Shown here piece after piece: positions 37,850 through 48,018 of a stretch of DNA of 64,000 nt. The notes below the pieces were generated by a model, which searched no databases, was not told the DNA's origin, and saw nothing but the letters and a program-made list of their open reading frames with translations. Within the stretch, counting starts at the first letter, position 1, and each line of letters starts with the position of its first letter. Origin of the DNA: an uncultured Alphaproteobacteria bacterium (GTDB lineage: Bacteria > Pseudomonadota > Alphaproteobacteria > HIMB59 > GCA-002718135); assembly GCA_902572735.1 (NCBI GenBank), contig CACGGX010000003.1:1-64000 (forward strand). The letters are read 5' to 3'. The translations under genes and the position numbers were made by a program.

Positions 37850-37851
37850 TT

Positions 37852-38571
37852 ATGGTAAATCTTGATAAATATACCTCAATTTTTATAGCAAATTGGAAAT
37901 TAAATGGAAATTCCTCATTTTTAAAAGATTATTATGAGAAATTAAAAGTTAATTCTAAAAATTGTACAATTATCTGCTCACCCTCAATTTACTTAAAATC
38001 ATTAAAAGGAAATAATGAAAACCTGTTTTGTGGAGCACAAGATGTTTCCTCTTATAAAGAGGGTGCATACACCGGAGAATTATCTGCCTCAATGCTAAAA
38101 GATAATGATATAAATTTTTGTTTGGTAGGGCATTCTGAGCGAAGACAATACTTTGCTGAAACGAATGATAATGTAAGCATTAAAAGCTCAAACCTTATTG
38201 AGGAAAATATTATACCAGTGATTTGTATAGGTGAAACCTTAGAGCAAAAAGAAAAAAACTTAACAGAAGAAATCTTATCGACACAAATTAAGGATAGTAC
38301 TCCTAAATCAGCTAATCATCAAAATGCATTAATTGCTTATGAACCAGTTTGGGCAATAGGAACTGGATTAACTCCGACCTTAGATGAAATAAATCAGGTA
38401 CACGAATTAATCAAAAATTTTGATACTAAATTTAGAAGTTTTAAGGTTCTTTATGGAGGTTCTGTTAAATCTTCAAATTCAAAAGAAATTACTGGATTAA
38501 GTAATGTAGATGGCTGCTTAATTGGTGGAGCATCATTAAAAGTTGATGAATTCAATACAATTATTTCTTGA
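37852..38571 (+). CDS. tpiA: Triosephosphate isomerase
   Basis: A 239-residue TIM barrel interconverting DHAP and glyceraldehyde 3-phosphate. Catalytic residues are visible in ANWKLNG (Lys near residue 16), LVGHSERRQ (His) and AYEPVWAIGTG (Glu, with the start of the mobile loop), and the phosphate-binding YGGSVKSSN is near residue 203. Its place divergent from ppiD-trp and before secG-pyrG is typical for the class. Confidence 0.96.
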   Translation: MVNLDKYTSIFIANWKLNGNSSFLKDYYEKLKVNSKNCTIICSPSIYLKSLKGNNENLFCGAQDVSSYKEGAYTGELSASMLKDNDINFCLVGHSERRQYFAETNDNVSIKSSNLIEENIIPVICIGETLEQKEKNLTEEILSTQIKDSTPKSANHQNALIAYEPVWAIGTGLTPTLDEINQVHELIKNFDTKFRSFKVLYGGSVKSSNSKEITGLSNVDGCLIGGASLKVDEFNTIIS

Positions 38572-38603
38572 TAAATAGAATCAATTTAATATAAAGCGCA
38601 GAT

Positions 38604-38909
38604 ATGACAACTCTAGTAATAATTCAGCTGATACTTGCAATTGCTTTAGTTATATTAGTTTTATTGCAAGGTTCCGATAATGATAGCTTGGGCCTTGGGG
38701 GTGGAACCTCGACTGGATTAATGTCAGCTCGAGGTACTGCAAACCTACTTTCTAGGCTAACTGCTATAACTGCTGGTTTGTTTATGATCATGAGTGTTGT
38801 ACTAACAATAACTGCATCAGTTGGATCAGATCGAAATGTATTAGAGTCACTTCCTTCAATTAATACTGAAGAAACTTCTGAAGAACCATCTATACCAGAA
38901 AATAATTAA
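38604..38909 (+). CDS. secG: Preprotein translocase subunit SecG
   Basis: A 101-residue protein with two membrane helices (about residues 3-21 and 55-75) around the glycine-rich loop LGLGGGTSTGLMSARG, which is the SecG hallmark. RGTANLLSRLTAITAGLFMI begins the second helix. It assists SecYEG-mediated export. The acidic serine/glutamate-rich tail is typical of alphaproteobacterial SecG. It lies 32 bases after tpiA and 47 bases before pyrG. Confidence 0.93.
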   Translation: MTTLVIIQLILAIALVILVLLQGSDNDSLGLGGGTSTGLMSARGTANLLSRLTAITAGLFMIMSVVLTITASVGSDRNVLESLPSINTEETSEEPSIPENN

Positions 38910-38956
38910 TTATATCTTGCTATAAATAGATCTATTATGTATCACGGTATTCCGTA

Positions 38957-40570
38957 ATGCATTTTGTTTTTATTACGGGCGGTGTCGCATCTTCTCTGGG
39001 AAAGGGTATAGCCTCAGCCTCTCTAGCAACTCTCTTAAAAAGTAGAAAATTCAAAGTAAGAATAAGAAAGTTAGATCCTTATTTAAATGTTGATCCAGGA
39101 ACAATGAGTCCATATCAACATGGAGAAGTTTACGTTACTGATGATGGAGCAGAAACAGATTTAGATCTTGGTCATTATGAAAGATTCACAAATCAGTCCG
39201 CTAAACAATCAGATAGTGTTTCATCAGGTAAGATTTATTCTAATGTTCTGCTAAAAGAAAGAAAGGGAGATTACCTTGGTTCAACAATTCAGGTAATTCC
39301 TCATGTTACCAATGAAATAAAATCATTTATTAATAGTGATTTAAAAAATGAAGATATCGCAATTTATGAAATAGGGGGAACAGTTGGAGATATTGAATCT
39401 CTACCTTTCTTAGAAGCAATACGACAAATTAGAAACGATAAAAATATTTCATCAGCATTAATTCATATGACCTATATTCCATATTTAAGTTCAGCAGGTG
39501 AGTTAAAAACGAAACCTACTCAACATTCAGTTAAAGAACTTCTCAATGCTGGTATTCAACCCGATATAATTATGTGTAGATCTGAACAACCAATAGATAA
39601 TGATTCAATTTCTAAAATATCTTTATTTTGTAATGTTAAAAAAGAGTCCGTAATTCCTGCATTGAATGCTAAATCAATCTATGAAGTTCCTTCATTGTAT
39701 TCAAAATATGGTTTGGATGAGGCTTTGCTTAAACAGTTGGGTTATAAGCCAAAAAATCACAAATTAAATTTAAAACCTTGGATAGATCTTCAAAAAAAAA
39801 TTAAAAAAAGAAAACATAAAGTTAAAATTGCAGTAGTAGGAAAATACACAAATCTTAAAGATAGTTATAAATCACTAAATGAAGCATTGACTCACGGAGG
39901 TATAGAAAATTCTGCTGATGTAGATATTCAATGGATTAATTCTGAAAAAGAAAATAACATTAGTTTAATGAAAAAATTAAAAGGTTGTGGTGGAATTCTA
40001 ATTCCAGGTGGTTTTGGTATTCGCGGTATTAATGGAAAAATTAATGCCATCAAATATGCTAGAGAAAACAATATTCCTTTTTTTGGAATATGTCTTGGCA
40101 TGCAGTTAGCTGTTATTGAAATTGCACAAAACGTAATAAAAATTAAAAACGCTCATTCTTCAGAATTTAAGAAAACTACTAAATCAGTAGTTGGATTAAT
40201 GACAGAATGGATAAATAAAAATAAGATCGAAAAAAGAGATAAAAATAGTGATAAGGGTGGAACTATGCGTCTTGGAGCATACAAAGCTGTTTTGAAAAAA
40301 AATTCAAAAATCTTTTCGATATATAAAAGTAAATTAATTAGTGAGAGACATAGACATAGATACGAAGTAAATCAAAAATTTCTATCAAAATTTGAAAACA
40401 AAGGTTATTATTTCAGCGGTATGTCACCAGATGGATTATTACCTGAGGTACTGGAAAGTAAAAAACATAAATGGTTTATTGGAGTTCAATTTCATCCAGA
40501 GTTAAAATCAAGACCATTAGATCCTCATCCTCTTTTTGTATCATTCATTAAGGCTGCAATTAATGATTAA
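38957..40570 (+). CDS. pyrG: CTP synthase
   Basis: A 537-residue enzyme making CTP from UTP and glutamine. The N-terminal synthetase domain starts FITGGVASSLGKGIASASLA (P-loop) and has PYLNVDPGTMSPYQHGEVYV. The C-terminal class I glutaminase begins near residue 290 with FGICLGMQLAV (nucleophile Cys) and ends QFHPELKSRPLDPHPLF. A small GC-rich hairpin sits immediately before its start codon. kdsA overlaps its end by 8 bases. Confidence 0.96.
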   Translation: MHFVFITGGVASSLGKGIASASLATLLKSRKFKVRIRKLDPYLNVDPGTMSPYQHGEVYVTDDGAETDLDLGHYERFTNQSAKQSDSVSSGKIYSNVLLKERKGDYLGSTIQVIPHVTNEIKSFINSDLKNEDIAIYEIGGTVGDIESLPFLEAIRQIRNDKNISSALIHMTYIPYLSSAGELKTKPTQHSVKELLNAGIQPDIIMCRSEQPIDNDSISKISLFCNVKKESVIPALNAKSIYEVPSLYSKYGLDEALLKQLGYKPKNHKLNLKPWIDLQKKIKKRKHKVKIAVVGKYTNLKDSYKSLNEALTHGGIENSADVDIQWINSEKENNISLMKKLKGCGGILIPGGFGIRGINGKINAIKYARENNIPFFGICLGMQLAVIEIAQNVIKIKNAHSSEFKKTTKSVVGLMTEWINKNKIEKRDKNSDKGGTMRLGAYKAVLKKNSKIFSIYKSKLISERHRHRYEVNQKFLSKFENKGYYFSGMSPDGLLPEVLESKKHKWFIGVQFHPELKSRPLDPHPLFVSFIKAAIND

Positions 40571-41393
40571 TATCAATTTAAAAAATTTTTCTATTTCAAA
40601 TAATTCCTCATTTGTTTTAATTGCAGGCCCATGTGTAATTGAAAATGAAAGTCATTCATTAATGATTGCAGAAGAGCTATATAAAATATGTAATGATGTT
40701 GGTATTAATTTAATTTTTAAATCTAGTTTTGATAAGGCAAATCGATCAAGTATTAATAGTGATAGGGGTATTAAGCTAGATGATGCATTAAAAATCTTTG
40801 AAAAAATTAAAACTAATTTTAATTTACCAATACTAACCGATATCCATAATGAAGATCAATGTAATCAATTAAAACAAGATAGTATTATTGATATTATCCA
40901 AATTCCTGCTTTTCTATGTCGTCAAACAGATTTATTACTAGCTGCAGGTATTACAAATAAAATTATTAATGTTAAGAAAGGTCAATTTTTATCACCAACT
41001 GATGTTAAAAATATATTCGCGAAGATAGAAACTACAAATAATAAAAACATTATGATAACTGAAAGAGGAACATCTTTTGGTTACAACACGCTAGTAAATG
41101 ATTTTAAAGGTTTAGATATTATGAAAAGATATGAATACCCGGTAATTTTCGATGCAACTCATTCCGTTCAACAACCAGGAGGATTAGGTGATAAAAGTGG
41201 TGGTCAAAGAGAACATATCCCTTCTTTATGCAAAGCTGCTATATCTATTGGTGTAGCTGGTTTATTTTTAGAAACACATAATGATCCAGATAATGCTCCT
41301 AGTGATGGACCAAACATGATTAATATAAAGGATTTAAAAAATTTATTAGTTCAACTTAAAAAATTTGATGATATAGCGAAAAACAATGCCTAA
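40563..41393 (+). CDS. kdsA: 3-deoxy-D-manno-octulosonate 8-phosphate synthase
   Basis: A 276-residue barrel enzyme condensing PEP with arabinose 5-phosphate to KDO8P for the LPS inner core. Motifs: [50 protein letters not shown] and [17 protein letters not shown]. The cysteine in AGPC indicates the metal-dependent class. ATG 40563 is chosen over an upstream in-frame start at 40536 because it gives the family N-terminus and a short overlap with pyrG. With the lpx genes it shows a full lipid A-KDO pathway is likely. Confidence 0.95.
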   Translation: MININLKNFSISNNSSFVLIAGPCVIENESHSLMIAEELYKICNDVGINLIFKSSFDKANRSSINSDRGIKLDDALKIFEKIKTNFNLPILTDIHNEDQCNQLKQDSIIDIIQIPAFLCRQTDLLLAAGITNKIINVKKGQFLSPTDVKNIFAKIETTNNKNIMITERGTSFGYNTLVNDFKGLDIMKRYEYPVIFDATHSVQQPGGLGDKSGGQREHIPSLCKAAISIGVAGLFLETHNDPDNAPSDGPNMINIKDLKNLLVQLKKFDDIAKNNA

Positions 41394-42666
41394 AATAACG
41401 AATATAAAAGCAAGACAAATAATAGATAGCAGAGGAAATCCTACTGTTGAATGTGATATAGAATTTGAAAATTCTACATTTGGAAGAGCTGCGGTTCCAA
41501 GTGGAGCATCTACTGGAGTGCATGAGGCTCTAGAATTGCGAGATAATGATAAATCCCAATATAAAGGTAAAGGAGTTTTGAAAGCAGTAGGAAATATTAA
41601 TGATACAATTTTTAAAGAACTAGTAGGAAAATCATTTGAAGATATTTCTTCTTTTGATGATTTTTTATTAGAACTTGATGGTACGGAAAATAAATCTAAC
41701 CTAGGCGCTAATGCAACACTTGCTGCAAGCTTAGCTTTTGCAAAATGTTTAGCTTCTTCTGAAGGCCATGAACTTTATTCTTTTCTTGGTAAAGAACATA
41801 AAATGAGTCTTCCAGTTCCAATGATGAACATCATTAATGGAGGATCACATGCAGATAATGACGTTGATATTCAAGAATTTATGGTTGCTCCTATAGGTGC
41901 AAATAATTTTTCAGAAGCACTTCAATATGGTTGCGAAATATTTCATTCATTAAAGTCACTTTTAAAATCAAAAGGCTTAAACACAAATGTTGGTGATGAA
42001 GGTGGATTTGCTCCTAACATAAATAGTTCTAGTGAAGTTATAGAAACGGTTTTGAAATCAGTGGAAGATGCAGGTTTTAAACCTGGAAAGGATATTTATC
42101 TTTCTCTTGACGTTGCATCAACTGAATTTTACAAAAATAATAAATATGATTTACAGGGAGAAAAAATTGTTTTGTCTTCTGATGAGATGATAAAATATTT
42201 AGAGAAATTGGTAGATGCTTATCCTATTTATTCTATTGAAGATGGAATGTCAGAGGATGATTGGGATGGTTGGTCTAATTTAACATCAACAATAGGAAAA
42301 AAAGTTCAGTTAGTTGGTGATGATTTATTTGTTACAAATAAAACAAGATTACAGAAAGGTATTGTAGAGGGTGCGGGTAATTCTATTTTAGTAAAAGTAA
42401 ATCAAATAGGTACTCTAAAAGAAACTTTGGAGTCGATTAAATTAGCAAAAGAAAATAATTTCACTACTATTATTTCACATCGTTCTGGTGAGACTGAAGA
42501 TACGACGATTGCTGATTTATCAGTTGGTGTTTCAGCAGGTCAAATTAAAACAGGATCATTATCTAGAACAGATAGAACAGCAAAATATAATCAATTGTTA
42601 AGAATTGAAGAAGCATTACAAGGTAAAGCAAATTATGCTGGATCATCTATCTTAAATAATAAATAA
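41386..42666 (+). CDS. eno: Enolase
   Basis: A 426-residue glycolytic enzyme converting 2-phosphoglycerate to PEP. Landmarks are [17 protein letters not shown] at the start, [13 protein letters not shown]-type loop as [17 protein letters not shown], metal ligands in [19 protein letters not shown] and [10 protein letters not shown], the catalytic lysine in [14 protein letters not shown] and [15 protein letters not shown]. It overlaps kdsA by 8 bases; the pyrG-kdsA-eno string is an alphaproteobacterial standard. Confidence 0.96.
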   Translation: MPKITNIKARQIIDSRGNPTVECDIEFENSTFGRAAVPSGASTGVHEALELRDNDKSQYKGKGVLKAVGNINDTIFKELVGKSFEDISSFDDFLLELDGTENKSNLGANATLAASLAFAKCLASSEGHELYSFLGKEHKMSLPVPMMNIINGGSHADNDVDIQEFMVAPIGANNFSEALQYGCEIFHSLKSLLKSKGLNTNVGDEGGFAPNINSSSEVIETVLKSVEDAGFKPGKDIYLSLDVASTEFYKNNKYDLQGEKIVLSSDEMIKYLEKLVDAYPIYSIEDGMSEDDWDGWSNLTSTIGKKVQLVGDDLFVTNKTRLQKGIVEGAGNSILVKVNQIGTLKETLESIKLAKENNFTTIISHRSGETEDTTIADLSVGVSAGQIKTGSLSRTDRTAKYNQLLRIEEALQGKANYAGSSILNNK

Positions 42667-42697
42667 TTGACAGTTTCGATCTTAAATATGCTATTTA
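42667..42697 (+). promoter_or_regulatory. Candidate promoter upstream of ftsB
   Basis: A consensus -35 hexamer TTGACA (42667-42672) follows the eno stop codon directly. The -10 is unclear: TATGCT at 42687-42692 gives a 14-base spacer and TATTTA at 42692-42697 gives 19. The exact TTGACA in the short gap is the main support. Confidence 0.25.
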
Positions 42698-42705
42698 TAT
42701 AATAA

Positions 42706-43017
42706 ATGAATAAATCTTTAGTTTTAAAAAATAAATTTTATTTTTATTTATCTTTTTTGTTTACTTTTTTTCTATTTGTTTATCTTCTCTATTTTCTTAT
42801 AAATGGTGAGAGGGGATTACTGAAATATTTCAGTCTTAAAAATTTTAATGCTCTATACAATGAACAATATATGTCCTTAAAAAAGGAAAATGAATTTTAC
42901 CTAGATAGAATTAAAAGATTACAACCAAATACTATAGATTTGGACTATTTAGATGAGACATTTAGGAAAGTTACAGGATTTACTTCAGAAAACGAAACAG
43001 TTATAATTATAGAATAG
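42706..43017 (+). CDS. ftsB: Septum formation initiator FtsB/DivIC family
   Basis: A 103-residue single-pass protein: short cytoplasmic start, membrane helix at about residues 13-31, then the NGERGLLKYF motif and a coiled-coil stretch (about 50-75) with a C-terminal YLDETFRKVTGF segment. This is the layout of FtsB-type divisome proteins that bridge FtsL and FtsQ. Its place between eno and pdhA is the usual alphaproteobacterial one, supporting the call. Confidence 0.85.
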   Translation: MNKSLVLKNKFYFYLSFLFTFFLFVYLLYFLINGERGLLKYFSLKNFNALYNEQYMSLKKENEFYLDRIKRLQPNTIDLDYLDETFRKVTGFTSENETVIIIE

Positions 43018-43027
43018 ATTGATTTAT

Positions 43028-43054
43028 TTGACAATAAATCACCCTAATTATAAT
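43028..43054 (+). promoter_or_regulatory. Candidate promoter of the pdhABC-lipA operon
   Basis: Both hexamers match consensus exactly, TTGACA at 43028-43033 and TATAAT at 43049-43054, but the spacer is only 15 bases. TAATTA at 43051-43056 would give 17. Initiation near 43061 would leave only a few bases before the pdhA ATG at 43068, a nearly leaderless mRNA. Confidence 0.45.
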
Positions 43055-43067
43055 TAAAGATTATCTT

Positions 43068-44030
43068 ATGAAGAAACTTCAAAAAGCAGATTATATCAAA
43101 ATGTACTCTTTTATGCTCAAGATTAGAAGATTTGAGGAAAGAGCAGCTCAACTTTACGGAATGGGTAAAATAGGTGGTTTTTGTCATTTGTATATTGGTC
43201 AAGAAGCTGTTGTTGTTGGCATATTAATGACAATTGATAAGAATGACTCAGTTGTAACAACTTACAGAGATCATGGCCATATGATTGCTAGGGGATTAGA
43301 TCCAAAACGTATTATGGCAGAATTGACTGGTAGAGAAGATGGTTATTCTGCTGGTAAGGGCGGTTCAATGCATATGTTTTCAAAAGAAAATAATTTTTAT
43401 GGTGGTCATGGTATAGTTGGAGCTCAAGTTCCAATTGGAACAGGTATTGCATTCACACACAAATATAATGGTGAAAAAAATATATGCAGAACATATATTG
43501 GTGATGGAGCGATGAACAACGGACAAGTTTTTGAAGCTTTTAATCTAGCTGCTTTATGGAAGCTTCCTGTTTTATATATTATTGAAAATAATAAATATGG
43601 AATGGGCACATCTGTAGATAGAGCGGCGGCTGGATTAGACTTATATAAAAGAGGGGAGGCATTTGGTATTCCTGGTGAGAAGGTAGATGGTATGAATGTG
43701 TTCTCTGTTATAGAAGCAGCAGATAAAGCAGGTAAATATGTCAGAGAGGGGAATGGGCCTTATATTATTGAAGTACAAACATATCGATATAGAGGACATT
43801 CAATGTCAGATCCTGCAAAATATAGAACGAAAGAAGAATTAGATAATTATAAGCAAACTGATCCCATTGAAATAGTCAAAGCTGAAATTTTAAAGAAAAA
43901 AATTGCAACTAATGATGAAATTGAAAAAATTAATAAAGATACTTTAGAAGAAATTAAAAATGCAGCTGAATTTGCAACCAATAGTCCTTTTCCAAAGGAC
44001 AGTGAGCTTTATACGGATGTTTATTTATAA
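43068..44030 (+). CDS. pdhA: Pyruvate dehydrogenase E1 component, alpha subunit
   Basis: A 320-residue thiamine diphosphate enzyme subunit that decarboxylates pyruvate together with PdhB. The TPP motif begins GDGAMNNGQVFEAFNLAALW (about residues 145-164) and ends in NNKYGMGTS. TYRDHGHMIARGLDP and the phosphorylation-loop-like YRYRGHSMSDPAKYR are typical of heterotetrameric E1. It is the first gene of the pdhA-pdhB-pdhC-lipA-ratA run. Confidence 0.96.
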   Translation: MKKLQKADYIKMYSFMLKIRRFEERAAQLYGMGKIGGFCHLYIGQEAVVVGILMTIDKNDSVVTTYRDHGHMIARGLDPKRIMAELTGREDGYSAGKGGSMHMFSKENNFYGGHGIVGAQVPIGTGIAFTHKYNGEKNICRTYIGDGAMNNGQVFEAFNLAALWKLPVLYIIENNKYGMGTSVDRAAAGLDLYKRGEAFGIPGEKVDGMNVFSVIEAADKAGKYVREGNGPYIIEVQTYRYRGHSMSDPAKYRTKEELDNYKQTDPIEIVKAEILKKKIATNDEIEKINKDTLEEIKNAAEFATNSPFPKDSELYTDVYL

Positions 44031-44033
44031 ATT

Positions 44034-45413
44034 ATGAGTACAGAAATTTTAATGCCCGCATTATCTCCAACAATGACAGAAGGGAATCTATCTAAGTGGT
44101 TAATTAAAAAAGGAGATACTGTTAAAGCTGGTGATTTGATTGCAGAAATTGAAACTGACAAAGCAACAATGGAAGTAGAAGCTGTCGATGAAGGTGTTGT
44201 TCTTGATCTTTTATTTAAAGAAGGTGAAGCTAATATTCCAGTAAATAAAGCTATAGCGATTATTGGCGATCCAAATGAAAAAGTTGAAGTAAAAAAAGAA
44301 GCTTCTATTGAAAAAGTAATTGAAGAAAAGAAAATTGAAAAAAATATTGAGCCAAAAATTGAGAATAAGAAAACTGATATAATCGATACACCATCACCTA
44401 AAATAGAAGAAGATAGAAATTTAAGTTCAGAAGAAATTACTATGCGCCAAGCACTAAGAGACACAATGGCCGAAGAAATGAGAAAAGATAATAAAGTTTT
44501 CATACTTGGAGAGGAAGTTGCCGAGTATCAAGGTGCGTATAAAGTCACACAAGGTCTTCTTCAGGAATTTGGCAAAGAAAGAGTATTAGACACTCCTATT
44601 TCCGAACATGGATTTACTGGATTAGCAGTTGGAGCAGCGTTTAAGGGATTGAGACCAATCTTAGAATTCATGACTTTTAATTTTTCTATGCAAGCAATTG
44701 ATCAAATTATAAATTCAGCTGCAAAAACACTTTACATGTCTGGAGGGCAAATTAATTGTCCTATTGTTTTTAGAGGTCCAAATGGCGCTGCAGCGCAAGT
44801 AGCTGCACAACATAGTCAGGATTTTTCTTCCTGGTATTCTCAAGTTCCAGGTTTAAAAGTTATTGCACCATCTACCCCTTATAATGCAAAAGGTTTATTG
44901 CGTTCTGCAATATCAGATCCAAATCCAGTAATTTTTCTAGAAAATGAAATTCTTTATGGATTAAAAGGCCCTGTTAATAATGATGTTAATTTTTCAATAC
45001 CAATTGGAAAAGCAAATATTGAAAAAGAAGGAAAAGATTTAACTATAGTAACGTATTCTATCATGTTGCAGAAATCGAAAGAAGCAGCATTAAGACTAAA
45101 AGAGGAATACAATTTAGATGCAGAAATTATTGATCTACAAACTTTACGACCTTTAGATACGGAAACAATTTTAAATTCAGTTAAAAAAACTAATAGACTA
45201 ATCACTGTTGAAGAATCATGGCCATTTGGAAGTGTTGGTTCTGAAATTGCAAATATTGTGCAAAGGGATGCATTTGATTATCTAGACTCACCAGTGATAA
45301 AAGTAAATAGTGCGGATGTTCCAATGCCATACGCATTGAGCTTAGAAAAATTATATCTTCCTCAAGTTGATGATATTATAAATGCTGCAAAAAAAGTAAG
45401 TTATATAAAATAA
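44034..45413 (+). CDS. pdhB: Pyruvate dehydrogenase E1 beta subunit with N-terminal lipoyl domain
   Basis: A 459-residue fusion: a lipoyl domain (residues about 1-80, lipoylated lysine Lys43 in [11 protein letters not shown]), a charged lysine/glutamate linker (about 85-130), then the E1 beta transketolase domain starting [16 protein letters not shown]. The lipoyl-E1beta fusion is characteristic of alphaproteobacterial [20 protein letters not shown]-like segment and [17 protein letters not shown] are in the catalytic domain. It provides a second lipoyl site besides that of PdhC. Confidence 0.95.
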   Translation: MSTEILMPALSPTMTEGNLSKWLIKKGDTVKAGDLIAEIETDKATMEVEAVDEGVVLDLLFKEGEANIPVNKAIAIIGDPNEKVEVKKEASIEKVIEEKKIEKNIEPKIENKKTDIIDTPSPKIEEDRNLSSEEITMRQALRDTMAEEMRKDNKVFILGEEVAEYQGAYKVTQGLLQEFGKERVLDTPISEHGFTGLAVGAAFKGLRPILEFMTFNFSMQAIDQIINSAAKTLYMSGGQINCPIVFRGPNGAAAQVAAQHSQDFSSWYSQVPGLKVIAPSTPYNAKGLLRSAISDPNPVIFLENEILYGLKGPVNNDVNFSIPIGKANIEKEGKDLTIVTYSIMLQKSKEAALRLKEEYNLDAEIIDLQTLRPLDTETILNSVKKTNRLITVEESWPFGSVGSEIANIVQRDAFDYLDSPVIKVNSADVPMPYALSLEKLYLPQVDDIINAAKKVSYIK

Positions 45414-46643
45414 ATGGCCATTAAAGTTTTAATGCCTGCATTATCACCTACTATGTCAGAGGGTGTAATTAATAAGTGGTTAGTTAATATTGGCGATACT
45501 GTTTCAGCTGGAGATATATTAGCTGAAATTGAAACAGATAAAGCAACAATGGAAGTTGAGGCAGTCGATGAGGGGGAAATTACACATTTAATTGATACAA
45601 CTCCAGATAAACAAATTGCCGTTAATTCTGTCATTGCACTAATCAATGGTAGTAAAGATGAAAGATTAGAAGATTATAATGATAAAGATCAAGCTTTAAG
45701 CAATGAAGAAAAAAATGAAGTTTCAGAAACATCTAAAGTAAATACTGAAGTAGATAAAAGTCAAATAATAGAAAGAAGTAAAGATTCAAACACTAAACAA
45801 AATACTAATTTTGCTTCACCGTTTGTTAAAAAATTTTCAAAAGATAATAATATTGATTTAACTCTTATTAAAGGATCTGGACCTGATGGTAGAATAATAA
45901 AAAAAGATATTCAAAATTTTGAACTACAAATTAATGATGAAAATATTTCTGTAATTGAGCCCTCTAGTATTAGAAAAATAATTGCTGAAAGAACAACACA
46001 AACAAAAAATGAGGTTCCACATTTTTATCTTACTATTGAAACAAGAATGGATAAGCTAATAAATTTAAGAAAAAAAATTAATTTAAATAGTGATATCAAA
46101 ATCTCTTTTAATGACCTTATTGTTAAAGCATGTGCAATGGCAATGGCTAAAAATCCAGAGACAAATATTTCTTGGGTCAATGGTAAAATTCACCAATATA
46201 AAAATATCGATATTGCTATTGCGGTTGCTTTAAAAGAGGGATTGATTACCCCTATTGTCAAAGAAGCTGATACAAAAGGATTAGCTGAAATTTCAACAGA
46301 AATTAAATTATTAGTAAAAAAAGCTAATCAAAATAAATTATTACCAGAAGAGTATAGCGGAGGCTCTATAACTATCTCTAATTTAGGCATGTTTGGAATC
46401 ACAGAATTTCAAGCAATTATTAATCCGCCACAATCAAGTATTATTGCAATTGGATCTATAATTGAAAAACCCGTTGTTAACGCCAGCAACATTGAAATAG
46501 GGCATACAATGAAATCAACGATTTCAGCAGATCATAGATCATTAGATGGAGCCGTTGCGGCAAAATTACTCAAAGATTTTAGCGATATTTTAGAGGATCC
46601 TTTTCAAATATGGTTGAATAGCTTGGATATGGAAGTTATTTAA
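45414..46643 (+). CDS. pdhC: Dihydrolipoamide acetyltransferase (PDH E2)
   Basis: A 409-residue E2 core protein. An N-terminal lipoyl domain carries Lys43 in [11 protein letters not shown]. The peripheral-subunit-binding domain is at about residues 138-172 ([15 protein letters not shown] and [13 protein letters not shown]). The acyltransferase domain ends with the catalytic [12 protein letters not shown] (His374). It starts directly after the pdhB stop. The gene for E3 (lpd), often next, is missing, so E3 must come from elsewhere in the genome. Confidence 0.95.
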   Translation: MAIKVLMPALSPTMSEGVINKWLVNIGDTVSAGDILAEIETDKATMEVEAVDEGEITHLIDTTPDKQIAVNSVIALINGSKDERLEDYNDKDQALSNEEKNEVSETSKVNTEVDKSQIIERSKDSNTKQNTNFASPFVKKFSKDNNIDLTLIKGSGPDGRIIKKDIQNFELQINDENISVIEPSSIRKIIAERTTQTKNEVPHFYLTIETRMDKLINLRKKINLNSDIKISFNDLIVKACAMAMAKNPETNISWVNGKIHQYKNIDIAIAVALKEGLITPIVKEADTKGLAEISTEIKLLVKKANQNKLLPEEYSGGSITISNLGMFGITEFQAIINPPQSSIIAIGSIIEKPVVNASNIEIGHTMKSTISADHRSLDGAVAAKLLKDFSDILEDPFQIWLNSLDMEVI

Positions 46644-46648
46644 CTTAT

Positions 46649-47584
46649 ATGAGTGGTCCACGACATCCTGAAAAAGTAAAAAACAAATCAAATCCAATAC
46701 TAAAAAAACCAAGTTGGATTAGAGTAAAAGCACCAACTTCAAAATTTTTTAAAGAAACAAATAAGCTTTTAAAAGAAAAAAAAATTGTAACTGTGTGCGA
46801 AGAAGCAGCATGTCCAAATATAGCGGAGTGTTGGCAAAAAAAACATGCAACATTTATGATATTAGGAGATATTTGCACTAGAGCTTGTGCATTTTGTAAC
46901 ATTAAAACTGGTAAACCTAATTTTATTGATCACGGTGAAGCTATTAGAATTGCTGAATCAGTTAAACAACTAAACTTAGAACATGTTGTTATAACTAGTG
47001 TTGACAGAGACGATCTAATAGATGGAGGAGCATTACATTTTATAAATGTCATAGATTCAATTAAATCTTTGAATCCAAACTGCACAATTGAAATTCTAAC
47101 ACCTGATTTTAAAAATAAACCTGAAGCAATAGATATTTTATCAAAAAATTTACCTGATGTATTTAATCACAACTTAGAGACAGTACCAAGATTATATCCT
47201 TCAATTCGACCAGGTTCACGGTACTTTGTAAGTTTAAATTTACTTAGTCAAATTAAAGAAAAAAATCCAAGTATATTTACAAAATCAGGTCTAATGGTTG
47301 GTTTAGGTGAAACTAAAGAAGAAGTTTATCAAGTAATGGATGATTTAAGAGCAGCTAATGTTGATTTTATTACTATAGGTCAATACTTACCACCAACACC
47401 AAAGCACGCTAAGCTAGAAAAATTTATTACTCCTAAAGAATTTGATGAATACAAAAAAATGGCATACGCAAAAGGATTTCTAATGGTTGCATCATCACCA
47501 CTTACTCGCTCTAGTTATCACGCATCTGATGATTTTAAAATCATGCAAGAAAATAGGAAAAATAAACTTTATCCAATTCAATGA
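46649..47584 (+). CDS. lipA: Lipoyl synthase
   Basis: A 311-residue radical SAM enzyme inserting two sulfurs into octanoyl groups. The auxiliary-cluster cysteines are in [13 protein letters not shown] (about residues 50-62), the radical SAM triad in [10 protein letters not shown] (about 77-86), and the C-terminal serine motif in PLTRSSYHA. It directly follows pdhC, whose product and PdhB need lipoylation. The lipB partner is not in this window. ratA overlaps by four bases. Confidence 0.96.
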   Translation: MSGPRHPEKVKNKSNPILKKPSWIRVKAPTSKFFKETNKLLKEKKIVTVCEEAACPNIAECWQKKHATFMILGDICTRACAFCNIKTGKPNFIDHGEAIRIAESVKQLNLEHVVITSVDRDDLIDGGALHFINVIDSIKSLNPNCTIEILTPDFKNKPEAIDILSKNLPDVFNHNLETVPRLYPSIRPGSRYFVSLNLLSQIKEKNPSIFTKSGLMVGLGETKEEVYQVMDDLRAANVDFITIGQYLPPTPKHAKLEKFITPKEFDEYKKMAYAKGFLMVASSPLTRSSYHASDDFKIMQENRKNKLYPIQ

Positions 47585-48018
47585 AGTCATCAAATAGGGA
47601 GGAGATAGTCGATCACGACGCAAAGGGTCTTTTTGATATTGTTTTAGATATTGAGAGTTATCCTTATTTTATCCCTTGGTGTTCAGCAATGAAAGTACAT
47701 TCAAAAAGTGAAAAAGAAATCTATGCAGATATGGTCGTATGGTATAAATATTTTATGCCTCAAACTTTTGGTTCACATGTAACTTTTGATAAAAAAAAAC
47801 TCTCAATTAGTACAACTTATATAAAAGGACCTCTGAAAGATTTGAAAACTAATTGGATTTTTGAATCATTAAAAAAAAACCAAACACGAATTCATTTTAA
47901 TGTTGAATTTGAATTCACAAGATTTTTTCATCAAAAAATTGCTGAAGCTTTTTTTCCATTGATTGAAAATAAAATGATTGAATCATTTAAAATACGCGCT
48001 GATGAAATATTAGATTAA
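47581..48018 (+). CDS. ratA: Coq10/RatA family START-domain protein
   Basis: A 145-residue SRPBCC-fold protein. [20 protein letters not shown] (about residues 20-39) and [13 protein letters not shown] are typical of the Coq10/RatA family, and the C-terminal helix is amphipathic. Eukaryotic Coq10 binds ubiquinone; bacterial members are usually called RatA, though a lipid or quinone-binding role is at least as likely here. Its place after lipA is common in alphaproteobacteria. It converges on cinA with a 9-base overlap. Confidence 0.88.
   Translation: MKSSNREEIVDHDAKGLFDIVLDIESYPYFIPWCSAMKVHSKSEKEIYADMVVWYKYFMPQTFGSHVTFDKKKLSISTTYIKGPLKDLKTNWIFESLKKNQTRIHFNVEFEFTRFFHQKIAEAFFPLIENKMIESFKIRADEILD

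Noticed and set aside
44021-45646. Two similar minus-strand open frames (44021-44503 and 45401-45646) sharing serine/threonine-rich peptides
   Set aside because: They lie antisense to the two lipoyl domains of pdhB and pdhC. Their similarity follows from the homologous sense sequences.
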